DNA of 64,000 bases from Rhizobium leguminosarum (GTDB taxonomy: Bacteria > Pseudomonadota > Alphaproteobacteria > Rhizobiales > Rhizobiaceae), in the NCBI RefSeq assembly GCF_001679785.1, contig NZ_CP016286.1, positions 1,922,001-1,986,000 on the forward strand, read 5' to 3'. Below the pieces are notes generated by a model. That model saw only the letters and a list, made by a program, of their open reading frames with translations, was not told the DNA's origin and ran no database searches. Both the position numbers and the translations under genes were made by a program. Shown here in pieces: positions 8,839 to 18,230 of the stretch; the stretch's first letter is position 1; every line of letters begins with the position of its first letter.

Positions 8839-10098
8839 TTGAAATGGATCTCGGCTCTGCTGCTGCTCTGCGCATTGGCCGGATGCGGAGGCCACCCCAA
8901 GAACGTCCTCATCCCGGTTGCCGATAGCGCGCCGAACGCCACCAAAGTGCACATGTTGGTGACCACGACGCGCAGCCGCTCCACCATCCAAGGCGAAATG
9001 TTCACAGGCGAGCGCGCACTCGCCCCAGCCTTTGCCGACATCACAGTATCCATCCCGCCTGCGAACGTCCGCAAGATCGGCGAAGTCGCCTGGCCGAGAA
9101 GACTTCCATCCAATCCGGCCACCGACTTCGCAACCTTGAAAGCCGAGGAGATCACGCGCGACGACGCCAAGAAATGGCTGAGCGCCTCTGTCAGGAAGAG
9201 CCGCGACCGCAGCGTGCTGGTGTTCATCCACGGCTTCAACAACCGTTTCGAAGATTCCGTCTATCGCTTCGCTCAGATCGTCAAGGATTCCGGCGTGCGT
9301 AGCGCGCCCGTGCTGGTGACATGGCCGTCGCGCGGCAGTCTGCTCGCCTATGGCTATGACAGGGAGAGCACCAACTATACGCGCAACGCATTGGAAACGC
9401 TCTTCCAGTATCTCGCGAGGGATCCAGAGGTGAAGGAAGTCTCGATCCTGGCGCATTCCATGGGCAACTGGCTGGCGTTGGAAGCGCTTCGTCAGATGGC
9501 GATCCGCAACGGCCGCCTCCCTGGCAAGTTCAAGAATGTCATGCTGGCCTCGCCCGACGTGGATGTCGATGTCTTCCGCCAGCAGATCGTCGACATGGGC
9601 AAGCAGCATCCGAATTTCACCTTGTTCGTTTCGCGAGACGACCGCGCGCTCGCGGTATCCCGCAGGGTATGGGGCGACGTCGCCAGACTCGGCGCCATCG
9701 ATCCCGAGCAGGCCCCCTACGAGAAGGAACTGGCCGACAGCCAGATCACGGTCATCGACCTCACCAAGGTCAAGGCCGGAGACAGGCTGAACCATGGGAA
9801 ATTTGCGGAATCGCCCGAGGTCGTTCAGCTCATCGGCGCGCGCATTTCCGAGGGCCAGACGCTGACCGACAGCAAGGTCGGGCTCGGGGACAAGATCCTC
9901 GCCGCGACGACGAGCACGGCGGCCGCCGCGGGCAGCGCAGCCGGCCTGATCCTTGCCGCCCCGGTCGCCGTGGTCGATGCGGATACCAGAGATAATTACG
10001 CCGGCCAGGTCAGCGGCCTCACGGGTCCCGTGGGTACGCGACCGAAGACGGCCGAGTGCACTGCCGCGGGCCGATCGAAGGAGACATGCAGGCAATAA
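8839..10098 (+). CDS. Lipoprotein alpha/beta hydrolase (DUF900-type)
   Basis: A hydrolase of about 419 residues. It opens with a lipoprotein signal peptide (WISALLLLCALAGC, lipobox LAGC) and carries the DUF900-type alpha/beta hydrolase core: VLVFIHGFNNRFEDSVYRFAQ, then SILAHSMGNWLALEALRQ with the nucleophile serine in the GxSxG-like HSMGN. It is probably attached to an envelope membrane facing the periplasm. The start is uncertain: no ATG lies in frame before the signal peptide; TTG at 8839 puts the signal at the N-terminus, while GTG at 8683 has a fair ribosome site but would place an intergenic repeat inside the protein. Substrate unknown. Confidence 0.75.
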   Translation: MKWISALLLLCALAGCGGHPKNVLIPVADSAPNATKVHMLVTTTRSRSTIQGEMFTGERALAPAFADITVSIPPANVRKIGEVAWPRRLPSNPATDFATLKAEEITRDDAKKWLSASVRKSRDRSVLVFIHGFNNRFEDSVYRFAQIVKDSGVRSAPVLVTWPSRGSLLAYGYDRESTNYTRNALETLFQYLARDPEVKEVSILAHSMGNWLALEALRQMAIRNGRLPGKFKNVMLASPDVDVDVFRQQIVDMGKQHPNFTLFVSRDDRALAVSRRVWGDVARLGAIDPEQAPYEKELADSQITVIDLTKVKAGDRLNHGKFAESPEVVQLIGARISEGQTLTDSKVGLGDKILAATTSTAAAAGSAAGLILAAPVAVVDADTRDNYAGQVSGLTGPVGTRPKTAECTAAGRSKETCRQ

Positions 10099-10148
10099 CG
10101 CTTCAGCAACCGGCAGACGCAACAGCTTCATCGAGATCAGGATAGACG

Positions 10149-12305
10149 ATGCCTTTACTTTCCAAGATCCGCCTGGTCGGGCCGCTTCTCATCGGGGCCA
10201 CCCTGGTATCCATTCTCTTTTGTGCCTCCATTGCCGCGGCGCAGAGCACGACGCCTGCGAGCCCGCAGCCTGAAAGTGTCCAGCGCTTTATCGGCATGTT
10301 CTCGGATCCGGATGTCCAGCGCTTCCTGCAGCAGCAATCGGAAGCAGCCAAGACCGTGACGGAACCGCCTGTCGCAACGCCGAACGGCGACCCTTCATTC
10401 TCGGAATTTGCGATGCGGTTCCGTGTCCACGCCTCCAACCTTCTCGGGGCTATCCAGTCCTTTCCTTCGGAGACGATGCGTGGTGCGGCCATACTCGACC
10501 AAGACATCCAGGCGAACGGCGGGACGCGGCCGATCTTTCTGGTCGCTGCCTTCGTCGCCGTCGGGCTGGCTGCGCAATGGCTGTTCTGGTGGATCAGCGC
10601 CGGCTGGCGCTCCTGGATGACACGCGCGCCCTTCGCCACGGTTCGCCAGAGGGTGATCGCACTGGCCGCGAGGCTTCTGTGGGCGGCATGTTTCGTTCTG
10701 TCGTTCGGCCTCGGCAGCATCGGCTTCTTCCTCTTGTTCCAATGGCCGCCGGTCGTTCGGGAAATCGTCGTCGGTTACCTCTTTGCGATCGTGATCTTCC
10801 GTCTGGCGAGCGCGCTTTTCGACGTGCTTCTGGCGCCGCGAGCAGAGGAAGAAGGCCGGTTTCGTGTCGTACCGATTACGAGGGATGCCGCCGGCCACTG
10901 GGCGAAACGCCTCGGCTATCTCGTCGGCTGGTATGCCTTTGGCTGGGTGACCATCCGCTTGCTCGGTACACTCGGTTTTTCCGTCCCGGCCCGGCAACTC
11001 GTGGCCTATGCCCTCGGCCTCGTGCTGCTCGTCATCGGCATCGAAGCCGTCTGGAGACGTCCGTCCGGATTGACGGCCGACCAGGCCAGCCGCATCGGCC
11101 CGCGAGCGCGGAACTGGCTCTGGACGGTCTACTTCGTTGCCGTCTGGCTGCTGTGGGTGGTGGGAGCGATGAGGCTGTTCTGGATCGCGGTGGTCTGTGC
11201 CGCACTGCCCGGCGCCATCGCCCTTACCAAGGCGTCGGTCGACAATATCCTGCGCTCTTCCCATGACGATGAGGACGGCCATAAGAGAGGCACCGTCGTC
11301 TCGGTGATCGTCGAGCGCGGCATCAGGGCGGCACTGATCGTCGGCGCCATCATTCTGCTGGCGAGCGCCCTGGATATCAGGCTGACGCAGATGACGATGC
11401 AGGATTCTCCGCTTCTGCGCCTCGTGCGCGGCCTCCTCAGCGCCGGCATCATTCTGCTCGTCGTCGATCTCGCCTGGAGCGTCGTGAAAGTGCTGATCGA
11501 TCGCAAGCTCGGCGACACCGAAACCGTCCTCGAAGTCGGCAGCGAACCGGAGCGGCGGCGCACACGTCTCAGAACCCTGCTGCCGATCCTTCGCAATTTC
11601 CTGATGATCCTCTTCGTCGCCGTCGCGATCATGATGGCACTGTCGTCGCTCGGCGTAGAGATCGGCCCGTTGATCGCCGGCGCCGGCGTGGTCGGCGTCG
11701 CGATCGGTTTCGGCGCGCAGACGGTGGTCAAGGACGTGATCAGCGGGATGTTCTACCTGCTCGACGACGCTTTCCGGGTGGGCGAATATATCCAGAGCGG
11801 CAGCTACAAGGGCACCGTCGAATCCTTCAGCCTGCGATCAATCAAGCTCAGGCACCATCGCGGCGCGGTCTATATCGTCCCCTTCAGCGAGCTCGGTGCC
11901 GTGCAGAACATGAGCCGCGACTGGGTGATCGAGAAGATGACGATCACCATCACCTACGATTCCGACATCGAGAAGGCCCGCAAGATCATCAAGAAGATCG
12001 GCCTGCAGCTGTTCGAGGATCCAGAGTTCAAACCGACGACGATCGAGCCGCTGAAGATGCAGGGGATCGACAGCCTGGGCGACTCCGGCTTGCTCCTGCG
12101 CATGAAGGTCATGACGCTTCCCGGCCAGCAGTTCACGCTGAAGCGGCGGGCTCTGCGGATGATCCATGAGGCGTTCAACGAAAACGGCATCAAGCTCGCT
12201 GTGCCCACCGTTCAGGTCTCGGGCGGCAAGGACGACGCTGTCGCAGCCGCTGCCCAGCAGACGCTCGCGGCACAGAACGCAGCCGCGGCCGCAAACCCGG
12301 CCTGA
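10149..12305 (+). CDS. MscS-family mechanosensitive channel, long form
   Basis: A 718-residue protein with a signal peptide (about 1-34), a periplasmic helical stretch, around ten transmembrane segments, and a C-terminal MscS core. The pore helix and beta domain are visible in VVGVAIGFGAQTVVKDVISG followed by FYLLDDAFRVGEYIQSGSYKGTVE. Length and layout resemble YbdG/YnaI or MscM-like large channels rather than minimal MscS (~290 residues). It would release solutes on hypo-osmotic shock. It starts 50 bases after the lipoprotein hydrolase gene and may share its transcript. Confidence 0.9.
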   Translation: MPLLSKIRLVGPLLIGATLVSILFCASIAAAQSTTPASPQPESVQRFIGMFSDPDVQRFLQQQSEAAKTVTEPPVATPNGDPSFSEFAMRFRVHASNLLGAIQSFPSETMRGAAILDQDIQANGGTRPIFLVAAFVAVGLAAQWLFWWISAGWRSWMTRAPFATVRQRVIALAARLLWAACFVLSFGLGSIGFFLLFQWPPVVREIVVGYLFAIVIFRLASALFDVLLAPRAEEEGRFRVVPITRDAAGHWAKRLGYLVGWYAFGWVTIRLLGTLGFSVPARQLVAYALGLVLLVIGIEAVWRRPSGLTADQASRIGPRARNWLWTVYFVAVWLLWVVGAMRLFWIAVVCAALPGAIALTKASVDNILRSSHDDEDGHKRGTVVSVIVERGIRAALIVGAIILLASALDIRLTQMTMQDSPLLRLVRGLLSAGIILLVVDLAWSVVKVLIDRKLGDTETVLEVGSEPERRRTRLRTLLPILRNFLMILFVAVAIMMALSSLGVEIGPLIAGAGVVGVAIGFGAQTVVKDVISGMFYLLDDAFRVGEYIQSGSYKGTVESFSLRSIKLRHHRGAVYIVPFSELGAVQNMSRDWVIEKMTITITYDSDIEKARKIIKKIGLQLFEDPEFKPTTIEPLKMQGIDSLGDSGLLLRMKVMTLPGQQFTLKRRALRMIHEAFNENGIKLAVPTVQVSGGKDDAVAAAAQQTLAAQNAAAAANPA

Positions 12306-12361
12306 GGGCGGCATCTTCGAGGCAATGAAAAACACGGACGAGAGCAATGGGAGGAAATGAA

Positions 12362-12766
12362 ATGAAGATCCTGGTCATCCTGTCGCACATGCTTGCGACA
12401 CTTGCCGTCATGATGACGGTCAGCGCGCCCGCCCTCATTCCGGTAAAGGCTGAAGCCGCCCGTCGTGGCGTCGCGGCATGCGGTCCGAGAGGCTGCGGCG
12501 CTGCTGCCTGCGGACCACGCGGATGCGCTGCGGTCGGACGCCGAACCGCTCCCGTCGTTCGCCCGCCCGTCCGGCGCGGCGTCGTGGTCGTCACCCCTCG
12601 CCGCTATTGGCGTCCGGGCACCGCCATTGCCGCGGGTGCTGCCATCGGCTTCGTCGCCGGAGCTGCCGCCGTCTCGCTGGCAGGTACGCCGCCGCAATCC
12701 GGCCAATGCTGGTACTACACCTCGCCCGCCAAGACGACGGGCTTCTGGGACGTATGCCCGCGCTGA
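12362..12766 (+). CDS. Small exported Ala/Arg/Gly-rich protein
   Basis: A 134-residue protein starting MKILVILSHMLATLAVMMTV, a signal peptide to about residue 30. A cysteine-containing repeat follows (AACGPRGCGAAACGPRGCAA), then a basic stretch and a second hydrophobic segment (WRPGTAIAAGAAIGFVAGAAA). The start at 12362 is chosen because GGGAGGA lies just upstream; the ATG five codons earlier would overlap this site. Similar small proteins with a glycine-zipper-like hydrophobic stretch are common in rhizobia. Function unknown; the Cys-Gly-Pro-Arg-Gly-Cys repeats could bind metal, which is inference. Confidence 0.65.
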   Translation: MKILVILSHMLATLAVMMTVSAPALIPVKAEAARRGVAACGPRGCGAAACGPRGCAAVGRRTAPVVRPPVRRGVVVVTPRRYWRPGTAIAAGAAIGFVAGAAAVSLAGTPPQSGQCWYYTSPAKTTGFWDVCPR

Positions 12767-12812
12767 GTGCTCGCAGAAAAACTGGCGAGTTCGTTTGGTT
12801 TCTCTTCGTCAC

Positions 12813-12837
12813 GATCCTCCCCCGGGCCGGGAGGGTC
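12813..12837 (+). terminator. GC-rich hairpin after the small exported protein
   Basis: GATCCTCCC pairs with GGGAGGGTC around a short GC loop. It lies between the stop at 12766 and the MarC start at 12874. It lacks a T-tract, so it is only a possible terminator or RNA stabiliser. Confidence 0.35.
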
Positions 12838-12873
12838 TCGATTTCCGCGTCACAAATTTAGAGGGCACGTTCC

Positions 12874-13521
12874 ATGGATTTCACAGTCATCGATGCCGCA
12901 CTCGTCGGAAAACTTCTCCTGCTGCTTCTGATCGGCATGGGGCCGAAGATCGCCCTGGTGCCGTTTCTGGAAAAGACCCACGCCTTCGATACCGAAACCA
13001 AGGTGCGCATCGGCCGCCAGATGGTCCTGATCGCCGTCGTCACGGCTTTGATCCTTTTTGCCACCGGCGCTTTGCTGATGCGGCTTCTCCACATCACCGG
13101 CGGCGCGGTCGCCGTCGCCGGCGGCATCATCCTCGCGCTGATCGCGATCAAGATGGCATCAGGACCGACAGAAAAGCCGCATGACGACATTGCGGCGCCC
13201 GTCGATCCAGACAAGCTGGCCGTATTTCCGCTTGCGGTCCCTTACCTGCTCAATCCTGTCGGCATTACGATCATCATCATCGCCTCCGGTGAAGTCGTCT
13301 CGATCGCCAGCGCGATACTCGTCATTGCCCTTATCCTGATCGTCGGCGCGTTGGACTATCTGGTGTTCACCAACATCGACAAGCTCGCCAAACGTATGAA
13401 GCCAGTCACCATGATCGTCTCGGAGGTCGTCTTCGGCATTCTGCTGACAGCAGTCGCAGTCCAGCTGATCGTCGTCGGGCTTGGCAATCTCGGGATCATC
13501 ACCCCGACCGCTGCACACTAG
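12874..13521 (+). CDS. MarC family integral membrane protein
   Basis: A 215-residue membrane protein with six hydrophobic segments and the family pattern LLLIGMGPKIALVPFLEKT near the N-terminus and AVFPLAVPYLLNPVGI in the middle. MarC/UPF0056 proteins are inner-membrane proteins of unresolved transport function, once wrongly tied to multidrug resistance. The stop codon TAG at 13519-13521 lies inside the CTAG target duplicated by the following IS481 element, so the coding sequence is intact but its downstream region has been displaced. Confidence 0.85.
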   Translation: MDFTVIDAALVGKLLLLLLIGMGPKIALVPFLEKTHAFDTETKVRIGRQMVLIAVVTALILFATGALLMRLLHITGGAVAVAGGIILALIAIKMASGPTEKPHDDIAAPVDPDKLAVFPLAVPYLLNPVGITIIIIASGEVVSIASAILVIALILIVGALDYLVFTNIDKLAKRMKPVTMIVSEVVFGILLTAVAVQLIVVGLGNLGIITPTAAH

Positions 13522-14468
13522 GTGTTTAGTCCCGGCATTTGATGGATAGGATCGATGATGAATCGATCTGGCTCGGAAGTCCACCTTTTGCAGATGAACT
13601 CGTAGGGGGTGAGGCCCTTTAGTGTCTTGAGCCTGCGCCCAAAATTGTAGGCGTCGATGAAGTCGGCGAGATGCTTTTTCAGTTGTGCGTGATCGTCGTA
13701 GTGGAAGCGCTTGACAGTCGCTTCCTTGATCGTCCGGTTCATCCGCTCGACCTGCCCATTGGTCCATGGGTGCTTAACCTTTGTCAGGCGATGCTCGATC
13801 TCGTATTCCTCACAGACTCGGTCGAAGATGTGCTGGAAGGCATTTTGGTCACAGGCCCGGTTGGTGAACTGGATGCCATTATCGGTCAGGATAGTATGGA
13901 TGGTGTAGGGCACCGCCGCGATCAGGTTGCGCAGGAACTGGGCGGCATTCATCTTGCCAGCTTTGGCATAGAGCTCAGCGAAGGCGAACTTGGACGTGCG
14001 ATCAATCGCCACGAAGAGATAGAGCTTGCCCTCAGCCGTCTGCACCTCGGCAATATCGACGTGGAAGTAGCCGATCGGGTAGCTTTTGAACTTTTTCTTC
14101 GGTTCTTTGTCGCCTTTCACTTCCGGCAGGCGTGAAATGCCGTGGCGCTGCAGACACCTGTGCAGGGACGAACGTGTCAGATGCGGGATCGTCGGTTGAA
14201 GGGCATAGAGGCAGTCATCAAGAGGCAGCAATGTATGCCTGCGAAAGGCGACGATGACGGCTTCTTCTTCAAGGGAGAGGATTGTCGAATGCGGGTCCTT
14301 CGGGCCTGTCGGAAGATCGGCCAATGATGTCCGTCTCTTCCATTTGGCTATTGTCTTCTGATTGACCCCATACCGCTTTGAAAGCGCTCTCAGGCTCTCT
14401 TCACTATTTTGTATTGCTCGACGGATTGCCTCTGTCGTTGTGGCGCTCCCGTGTAGAACCTGGCCCAT
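13518..14468 (-). CDS. IS481-family transposase
   Basis: A transposase of 316 residues. The N-terminus has a helix-turn-helix (LRALSKRYGVNQKTIAKWKRR), followed by an RNase H-fold DDE core: D in FHVDIAEVQTAEGKLYLF, D in TILTDNGIQF, and E in NGQVERMNRTIKEATV. The start at 14468 follows GGAGGCACT. Its last codon before the stop is within the inverted repeat and the stop TAG falls in the flanking CTAG target copy. Intact and probably active. Confidence 0.9.
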   Translation of the reverse strand: MGQVLHGSATTTEAIRRAIQNSEESLRALSKRYGVNQKTIAKWKRRTSLADLPTGPKDPHSTILSLEEEAVIVAFRRHTLLPLDDCLYALQPTIPHLTRSSLHRCLQRHGISRLPEVKGDKEPKKKFKSYPIGYFHVDIAEVQTAEGKLYLFVAIDRTSKFAFAELYAKAGKMNAAQFLRNLIAAVPYTIHTILTDNGIQFTNRACDQNAFQHIFDRVCEEYEIEHRLTKVKHPWTNGQVERMNRTIKEATVKRFHYDDHAQLKKHLADFIDAYNFGRRLKTLKGLTPYEFICKRWTSEPDRFIIDPIHQMPGLNT

Positions 14469-14525
14469 AGTGCCTCCCTCCATTCTAAGGAAAATAATGC
14501 ACCATCAAATGCCGGGACTAAACAC
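13522..14525 (-). mobile_element. IS481-family insertion sequence
   Basis: A 1004-base element bounded by perfect 24-base inverted repeats (starting GTGTTTAGTCCCGGC at 13522 and ending with its complement at 14525). It is flanked by a four-base target duplication CTAG at 13518-13521 and 14526-14529. It encodes one transposase on the minus strand. Exact ends and duplication suggest a recent insertion. Confidence 0.9.
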
Positions 14526-14827
14526 CTAGGGCGGGGTGATTTCAGGTCCGTTGATACAATGATGCCCTGCGTCGATCTGGCCTTCGCGGCCTCGACCGGC
14601 ATTCGCTTAGCACCGCAACGACAATGATCGCCCCAATCATTCAAAAAGGGATTTCACCCTCCAAGCTGGCTTCTCCCCAGGGTGCAGATTTGTGATTCCC
14701 TTGCGCCAAAAGTCTGGGGATCAAGACCGTCGCAGCCCCGCACGTGTTGGAACCAATCTAAAGCGATTCCCACAAGTCTCGATACAATAAAGCAGTGATA
14801 CCAAGATTGCGATTCTCAGAGCCTATT
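14526..14827. other. Gene-free stretch between IS481 and the TniQ-like gene
   Basis: About 300 bases with no ORF that I can support. The base composition becomes more A/T-rich than the MarC side, so the change from backbone to accessory DNA probably occurs here. A short open minus-strand stretch near 14545-14644 contains a CRCGAKRM-like sequence that I could not assign. Confidence 0.4.
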
Positions 14828-15586
14828 TCAGGCCAAACGGCTACCGTAGTATTGCTCGACGTCGATACGTGATCGAACGAAGGAGCCAAGGCGGATAGCG
14901 GTAATCCCTGCTTTATTTAACTCGCCTCCAACAACGTTTGCCAGCGTAATTTCCCCGTTCACCTGGAGCCTAGCCGCAACCTCTTTTGGCGATATGAACT
15001 TTCTACGAAAATCCCATATTTCGGCCATCGATATCCTACCGCTTGATAGAAATCCGTACGCGACAAGGTTCGAAATTTGGGGGCCGCTCATGCCTAGGTA
15101 AAACCCTGCTTCACCACCGGTTATCTCCGCAGAGGAGCCGTCGGGTCCTGGTGCCAGATCAGCAAAAAAAGCTTTCCAAACTTCAAAGTCACCGATGACA
15201 AGACCACGGATGTAGGGCGAATTCACTGATTTTCTCAATGTCGGAAGGGTCTGGCCCAGTATTCCCTGCAGCATCTGCGGCCAGGGGCTGCCGGGAAGGT
15301 GATAAAGCGCCAAAACAATATCGCTAATGGAGAGCGTCCGCTTCTTGCCCCTCGTGCGTGGAACCTCGATTGAAGTGAGTTCGCAGACAGATCGTGTGGT
15401 CGCGTGCCAGTTTCTGGCGAGCAATTGGTCTGGGCACCTGAAACCTGAAGCGTAGCATGCGAGCAAGGCGCTCACAGGGAGGCCCGATTTCGCGCTCTCT
15501 TCGCGAACCAGTTTCGATGCGTGAGCATAACGGGAGAGGTCATGCCACGATACGGGCGGTGACGTACTAGTACCACGCCACAGAGA

Positions 15587-16702
15587 TTATGACTCTTTGA
15601 CGGGGTAAGCTTTACGGAGCTTTTTGCGGGCATTTTCGGTTGTGAACATCCATTGGATCTTTGCGCCGTGGGCGTTGCGTTGCTGCTCCCAGGCTGCGAC
15701 TTCGGCGATTATGGTGTCTTTGTTGTCGATACGACGGTCGAGGCATTGGCTACGCAGGACACCGATCTCGATCTCGACCATGTTGAGCCAACTGGCGTGC
15801 TTGGGCGTGTGGTGGAACTCCAGTCGCTTCAGCACCCTTCGAGCTTGCGGGGCGGGAAATGCGTCGTAAAGCGCCCCGGCGGAATGAGTGGAGAGGTTGT
15901 CCATCACCACGCGGATGATCGGCGCGTCGGGATAATCGACGTCGACCAGTTCGCGCATGCACTCGGCGAAGTCTTGGTTGGTTCGCCGATCGGTGACCTT
16001 CACCCTGCGCCAGGGCCGGTGGGCGTCCATGAAGACAAACAGATTGACCGTGCCGTTTCGGCGATACTCGCAATCGTAGCGTTCAAGCTGGCCAGGCTTG
16101 GCCGCAATGGGCTCGCGCACTTCGCCGATGAGTTGGGTCGGGCTCTCGTCGAAGCAGACCACGGGCCTTTGTGGATCAGGCGTTTCTGCGTAGAGGTCGA
16201 GAACATCCTCCATGCGCGCGACGTATTCCCCATCGATCTTTGGGATGCACCACATGTCTTTGCGCCAAGGCTTGAGATGGTTCTCAGCCAGCCGGCGACG
16301 CACGGTCTCCGAGGACAACTGGTCATGATCGGTGAGCCGGACCATCTCATCTGCCAGAAGCTCCAGGGTCCAGCGGGCTCGCCCGGGCGGCGGCTTTGAG
16401 CAGGCGGTCGCTACCAACAGCGCCTCCTCCTTGCTCGATAGCTTGCGCTCAACACCCGGGCGCGGTTCTTCGCTGAGCGCCCCTTCCAGATTGGCTTCCA
16501 CAAACCGGCGTTTGGTCCGGTAAATCGTCGATCCGCTGACGTTCAAGGTTGCCGCGATCACCTCGTCGCTGAAGCCTTCGTTCGCTGCGACCAGGATCTG
16601 GGCGCGCTTGATCTTGCGCGACCTGTGGCACCCCCCGCTCAACAAAGCGGCCAGTTGGTCACGTTCCGATTGGCTAAGCTCTATGTGAAACTTTATATTC
16701 AT
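15587..16702 (-). CDS. IS630-family transposase
   Basis: A 371-residue transposase. Residues ~1-110 form two helix-turn-helix units (AATLNVSGSTIYRTKRRFVE). The DDE core follows: D in PVVCFDESPTQL, D in IIRVVMDNLSTHSAG, and E in WLNMVEIEIGVL. The start at 16702 is preferred over the longer frame because of AAGGAGGTGTCG directly upstream. The gene is intact. Confidence 0.9.
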   Translation of the reverse strand: MNIKFHIELSQSERDQLAALLSGGCHRSRKIKRAQILVAANEGFSDEVIAATLNVSGSTIYRTKRRFVEANLEGALSEEPRPGVERKLSSKEEALLVATACSKPPPGRARWTLELLADEMVRLTDHDQLSSETVRRRLAENHLKPWRKDMWCIPKIDGEYVARMEDVLDLYAETPDPQRPVVCFDESPTQLIGEVREPIAAKPGQLERYDCEYRRNGTVNLFVFMDAHRPWRRVKVTDRRTNQDFAECMRELVDVDYPDAPIIRVVMDNLSTHSAGALYDAFPAPQARRVLKRLEFHHTPKHASWLNMVEIEIGVLRSQCLDRRIDNKDTIIAEVAAWEQQRNAHGAKIQWMFTTENARKKLRKAYPVKES

Positions 16703-16730
16703 CGACACCTCCTTCAGCGTGGAGACGCAG

Positions 16731-17015
16731 ATGAATCCCAAAATGAGTCCCTCACTTGACCCGCAAGCCGCAACGGCAAGACGGGGCCTTACGCAGATCC
16801 AAGGCCAGTACCTGGCCTTCATCTACGCCTACAGCCGCATCTTCAAACAGCCTCCGGCCGAAGCCGACATGCGTCGCCACTTCGGCGTTACGGCTCCGTC
16901 TGTTCACCAGATGGTGCTGACCCTCGAGAAGGCGGGTTTTATATCTCGCGTGCCAGGCGCCGCACGCAGCATCCAACTTCTCATCCCACCAGAAGCCCTG
17001 CCAATTCTACGATAA
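16731..17015 (+). CDS. Small winged-HTH protein carried inside the IS630 element
   Basis: A 94-residue protein with a LexA/MarR-like winged helix: LTQIQGQYLAFIYAYSRIFK, then a recognition region RRHFGVTAPSVHQMVLTLEKAGFI and a wing ISRVPGAARSIQLL. It is encoded between the transposase start and the right end, on the opposite strand. The two start codons are only 28 bases apart, so a shared control region lies between them. The start at 16731 has GGAG upstream. A role as repressor of the transposase is plausible but inferred. Confidence 0.75.
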   Translation: MNPKMSPSLDPQAATARRGLTQIQGQYLAFIYAYSRIFKQPPAEADMRRHFGVTAPSVHQMVLTLEKAGFISRVPGAARSIQLLIPPEALPILR

Positions 17016-18230
17016 GACAAACCGTCATAATCTCTGTGGCGTGGTACTAGGCGTCGTTTTAGTCGTCCCATCGACCGCAATTAGCACGCTCGCCCTCAAC
17101 GATGACTTGATCCCGGACGTCATCAACTTTCGGAAGCGGGGATCGTAAAATGGCGACATCAATCGGACCCTTAGAGGGTGCGCATAGAAATCCTTGGTCT
17201 GTGGGAAAAACCACACATTCTTTAAACTCTCAGCCATCTCGATGAAGCCGTGAGGCCAGTTGATCATTGCACGACCCGCTACAGAAAGATTTTTCGCGCT
17301 GACCTCTCCGACAGCCGAAAAGTTCGACTGAAGCGCTCGACACACCCCAGTTTTGAAATCAAGCGCCTTCGCGGCCTGCACTATGAATTCGAAAAGATGC
17401 CCAGGGTTAAATTCGCGTAACTCGGGATGGAGAGCCGCACGTCCACGATCTACTCTTTCGGGATCGATGAGGTCGGTTACGAACCGGACGGCCTCCTCGT
17501 CGTCGAATTCTACAATGGGTTGGGGGTAGTCACGTAAATCGACCGAGGCCTTTCGACGGTCGTTCGGATCAAAACATTTGTGGCAAGAGCAAATGCCCTT
17601 TGTAGAGACGAAGGTTAGTCGGGCGCGGCAAACCGGGCATTTATCGAGCAACGTTTCGAAAGTTGAAGGATCGAACGTAAGTGACTTGATGTGCCAAATG
17701 GCCTTTTGATAGCCACCATACTTCAAAAAAGTTGGCGCGACCCGTCGATGACCGATAAGCTGATGGTACGGCAGATTGCTAGAAAAGAAGTCAAAGCTAT
17801 CCCGGCCAGTTGACGGGTAAAGAAGCGGAGCAATATCGGACTGTCCCTTCCTAGTGCCCAGAAGGTCTCCGAGGCCATCTAAGGTGAGCCCCCACTTGGC
17901 TACCCCGTAATGTGAAAATCTTTGTTCGCGTTTCCCGCCAATAATCTTCATAATTTCGAAGGGGTAGTGGTAGGCATTGAGAGCGCTCGCTCTCAAAATC
18001 AGGTCTGCGGCTCCCTCGCCCGGCATAGGCTGCACAGATACTGCGAGTTTGCGACCGGCCAGGGCGTGGTGGCGACGAGCCGCCTCGCCATCTATAAGTC
18101 CGTACTGCTTAGCCATAAGCGGCCCCGCACTCCTCTCACCAATCGCGTGCAACATGACGGCCATTGGCCGCGCCGCGAATTGGCAACAGTACCCATTTGC
18201 ACTTCGAGGGCGCGCAACGAAGTATGACCG

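Larger units (their letters stand above)
15570..17047 (-). mobile_element. IS630-family element with an extra HTH gene
   Basis: A 1478-base element with terminal inverted repeats beginning GTACCACGCCACAGAGATTA at 15570 and its complement ending at 17047. It is flanked by the TA duplication typical of the IS630/Tc1 group (15568-15569 and 17048-17049). It holds a transposase on the minus strand and a small divergent DNA-binding protein gene. It interrupts the TniQ-like gene in frame. Confidence 0.9.
14828..18164 (-). pseudogene. TniQ-domain protein gene split by IS630
   Basis: Two minus-strand pieces (17048-18164 and 14828-15569) join in frame when the IS630 element and one TA copy are removed, giving a protein of about 620 residues. 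The N-terminal part shows a TniQ-like pattern: P-x-P-GEGAADLILRASALNAYH, then AIWHIKSLTFDPSTFETLLD and a zinc-binding set CPVCRARL plus CSCHKC. TniQ/TnsD proteins help Tn7- and Tn5053-like transposons choose targets. The C-terminal part has a helix-turn-helix-like stretch (SPKEVAARLQVNGEITLANVV). No partner transposase genes are visible nearby. Start uncertain (18164 or 18119). Confidence 0.75.

Noticed and set aside
8731..10131. Minus-strand ORF of 466 codons
   Set aside because: It is antisense to the lipoprotein hydrolase, which has clear domain motifs; the antisense product is R/G/D-rich with no family signs.
14390..14644. 84-codon minus-strand ORF crossing the IS481 end
   Set aside because: It runs from outside into the element, with no ribosome site or recognisable family.
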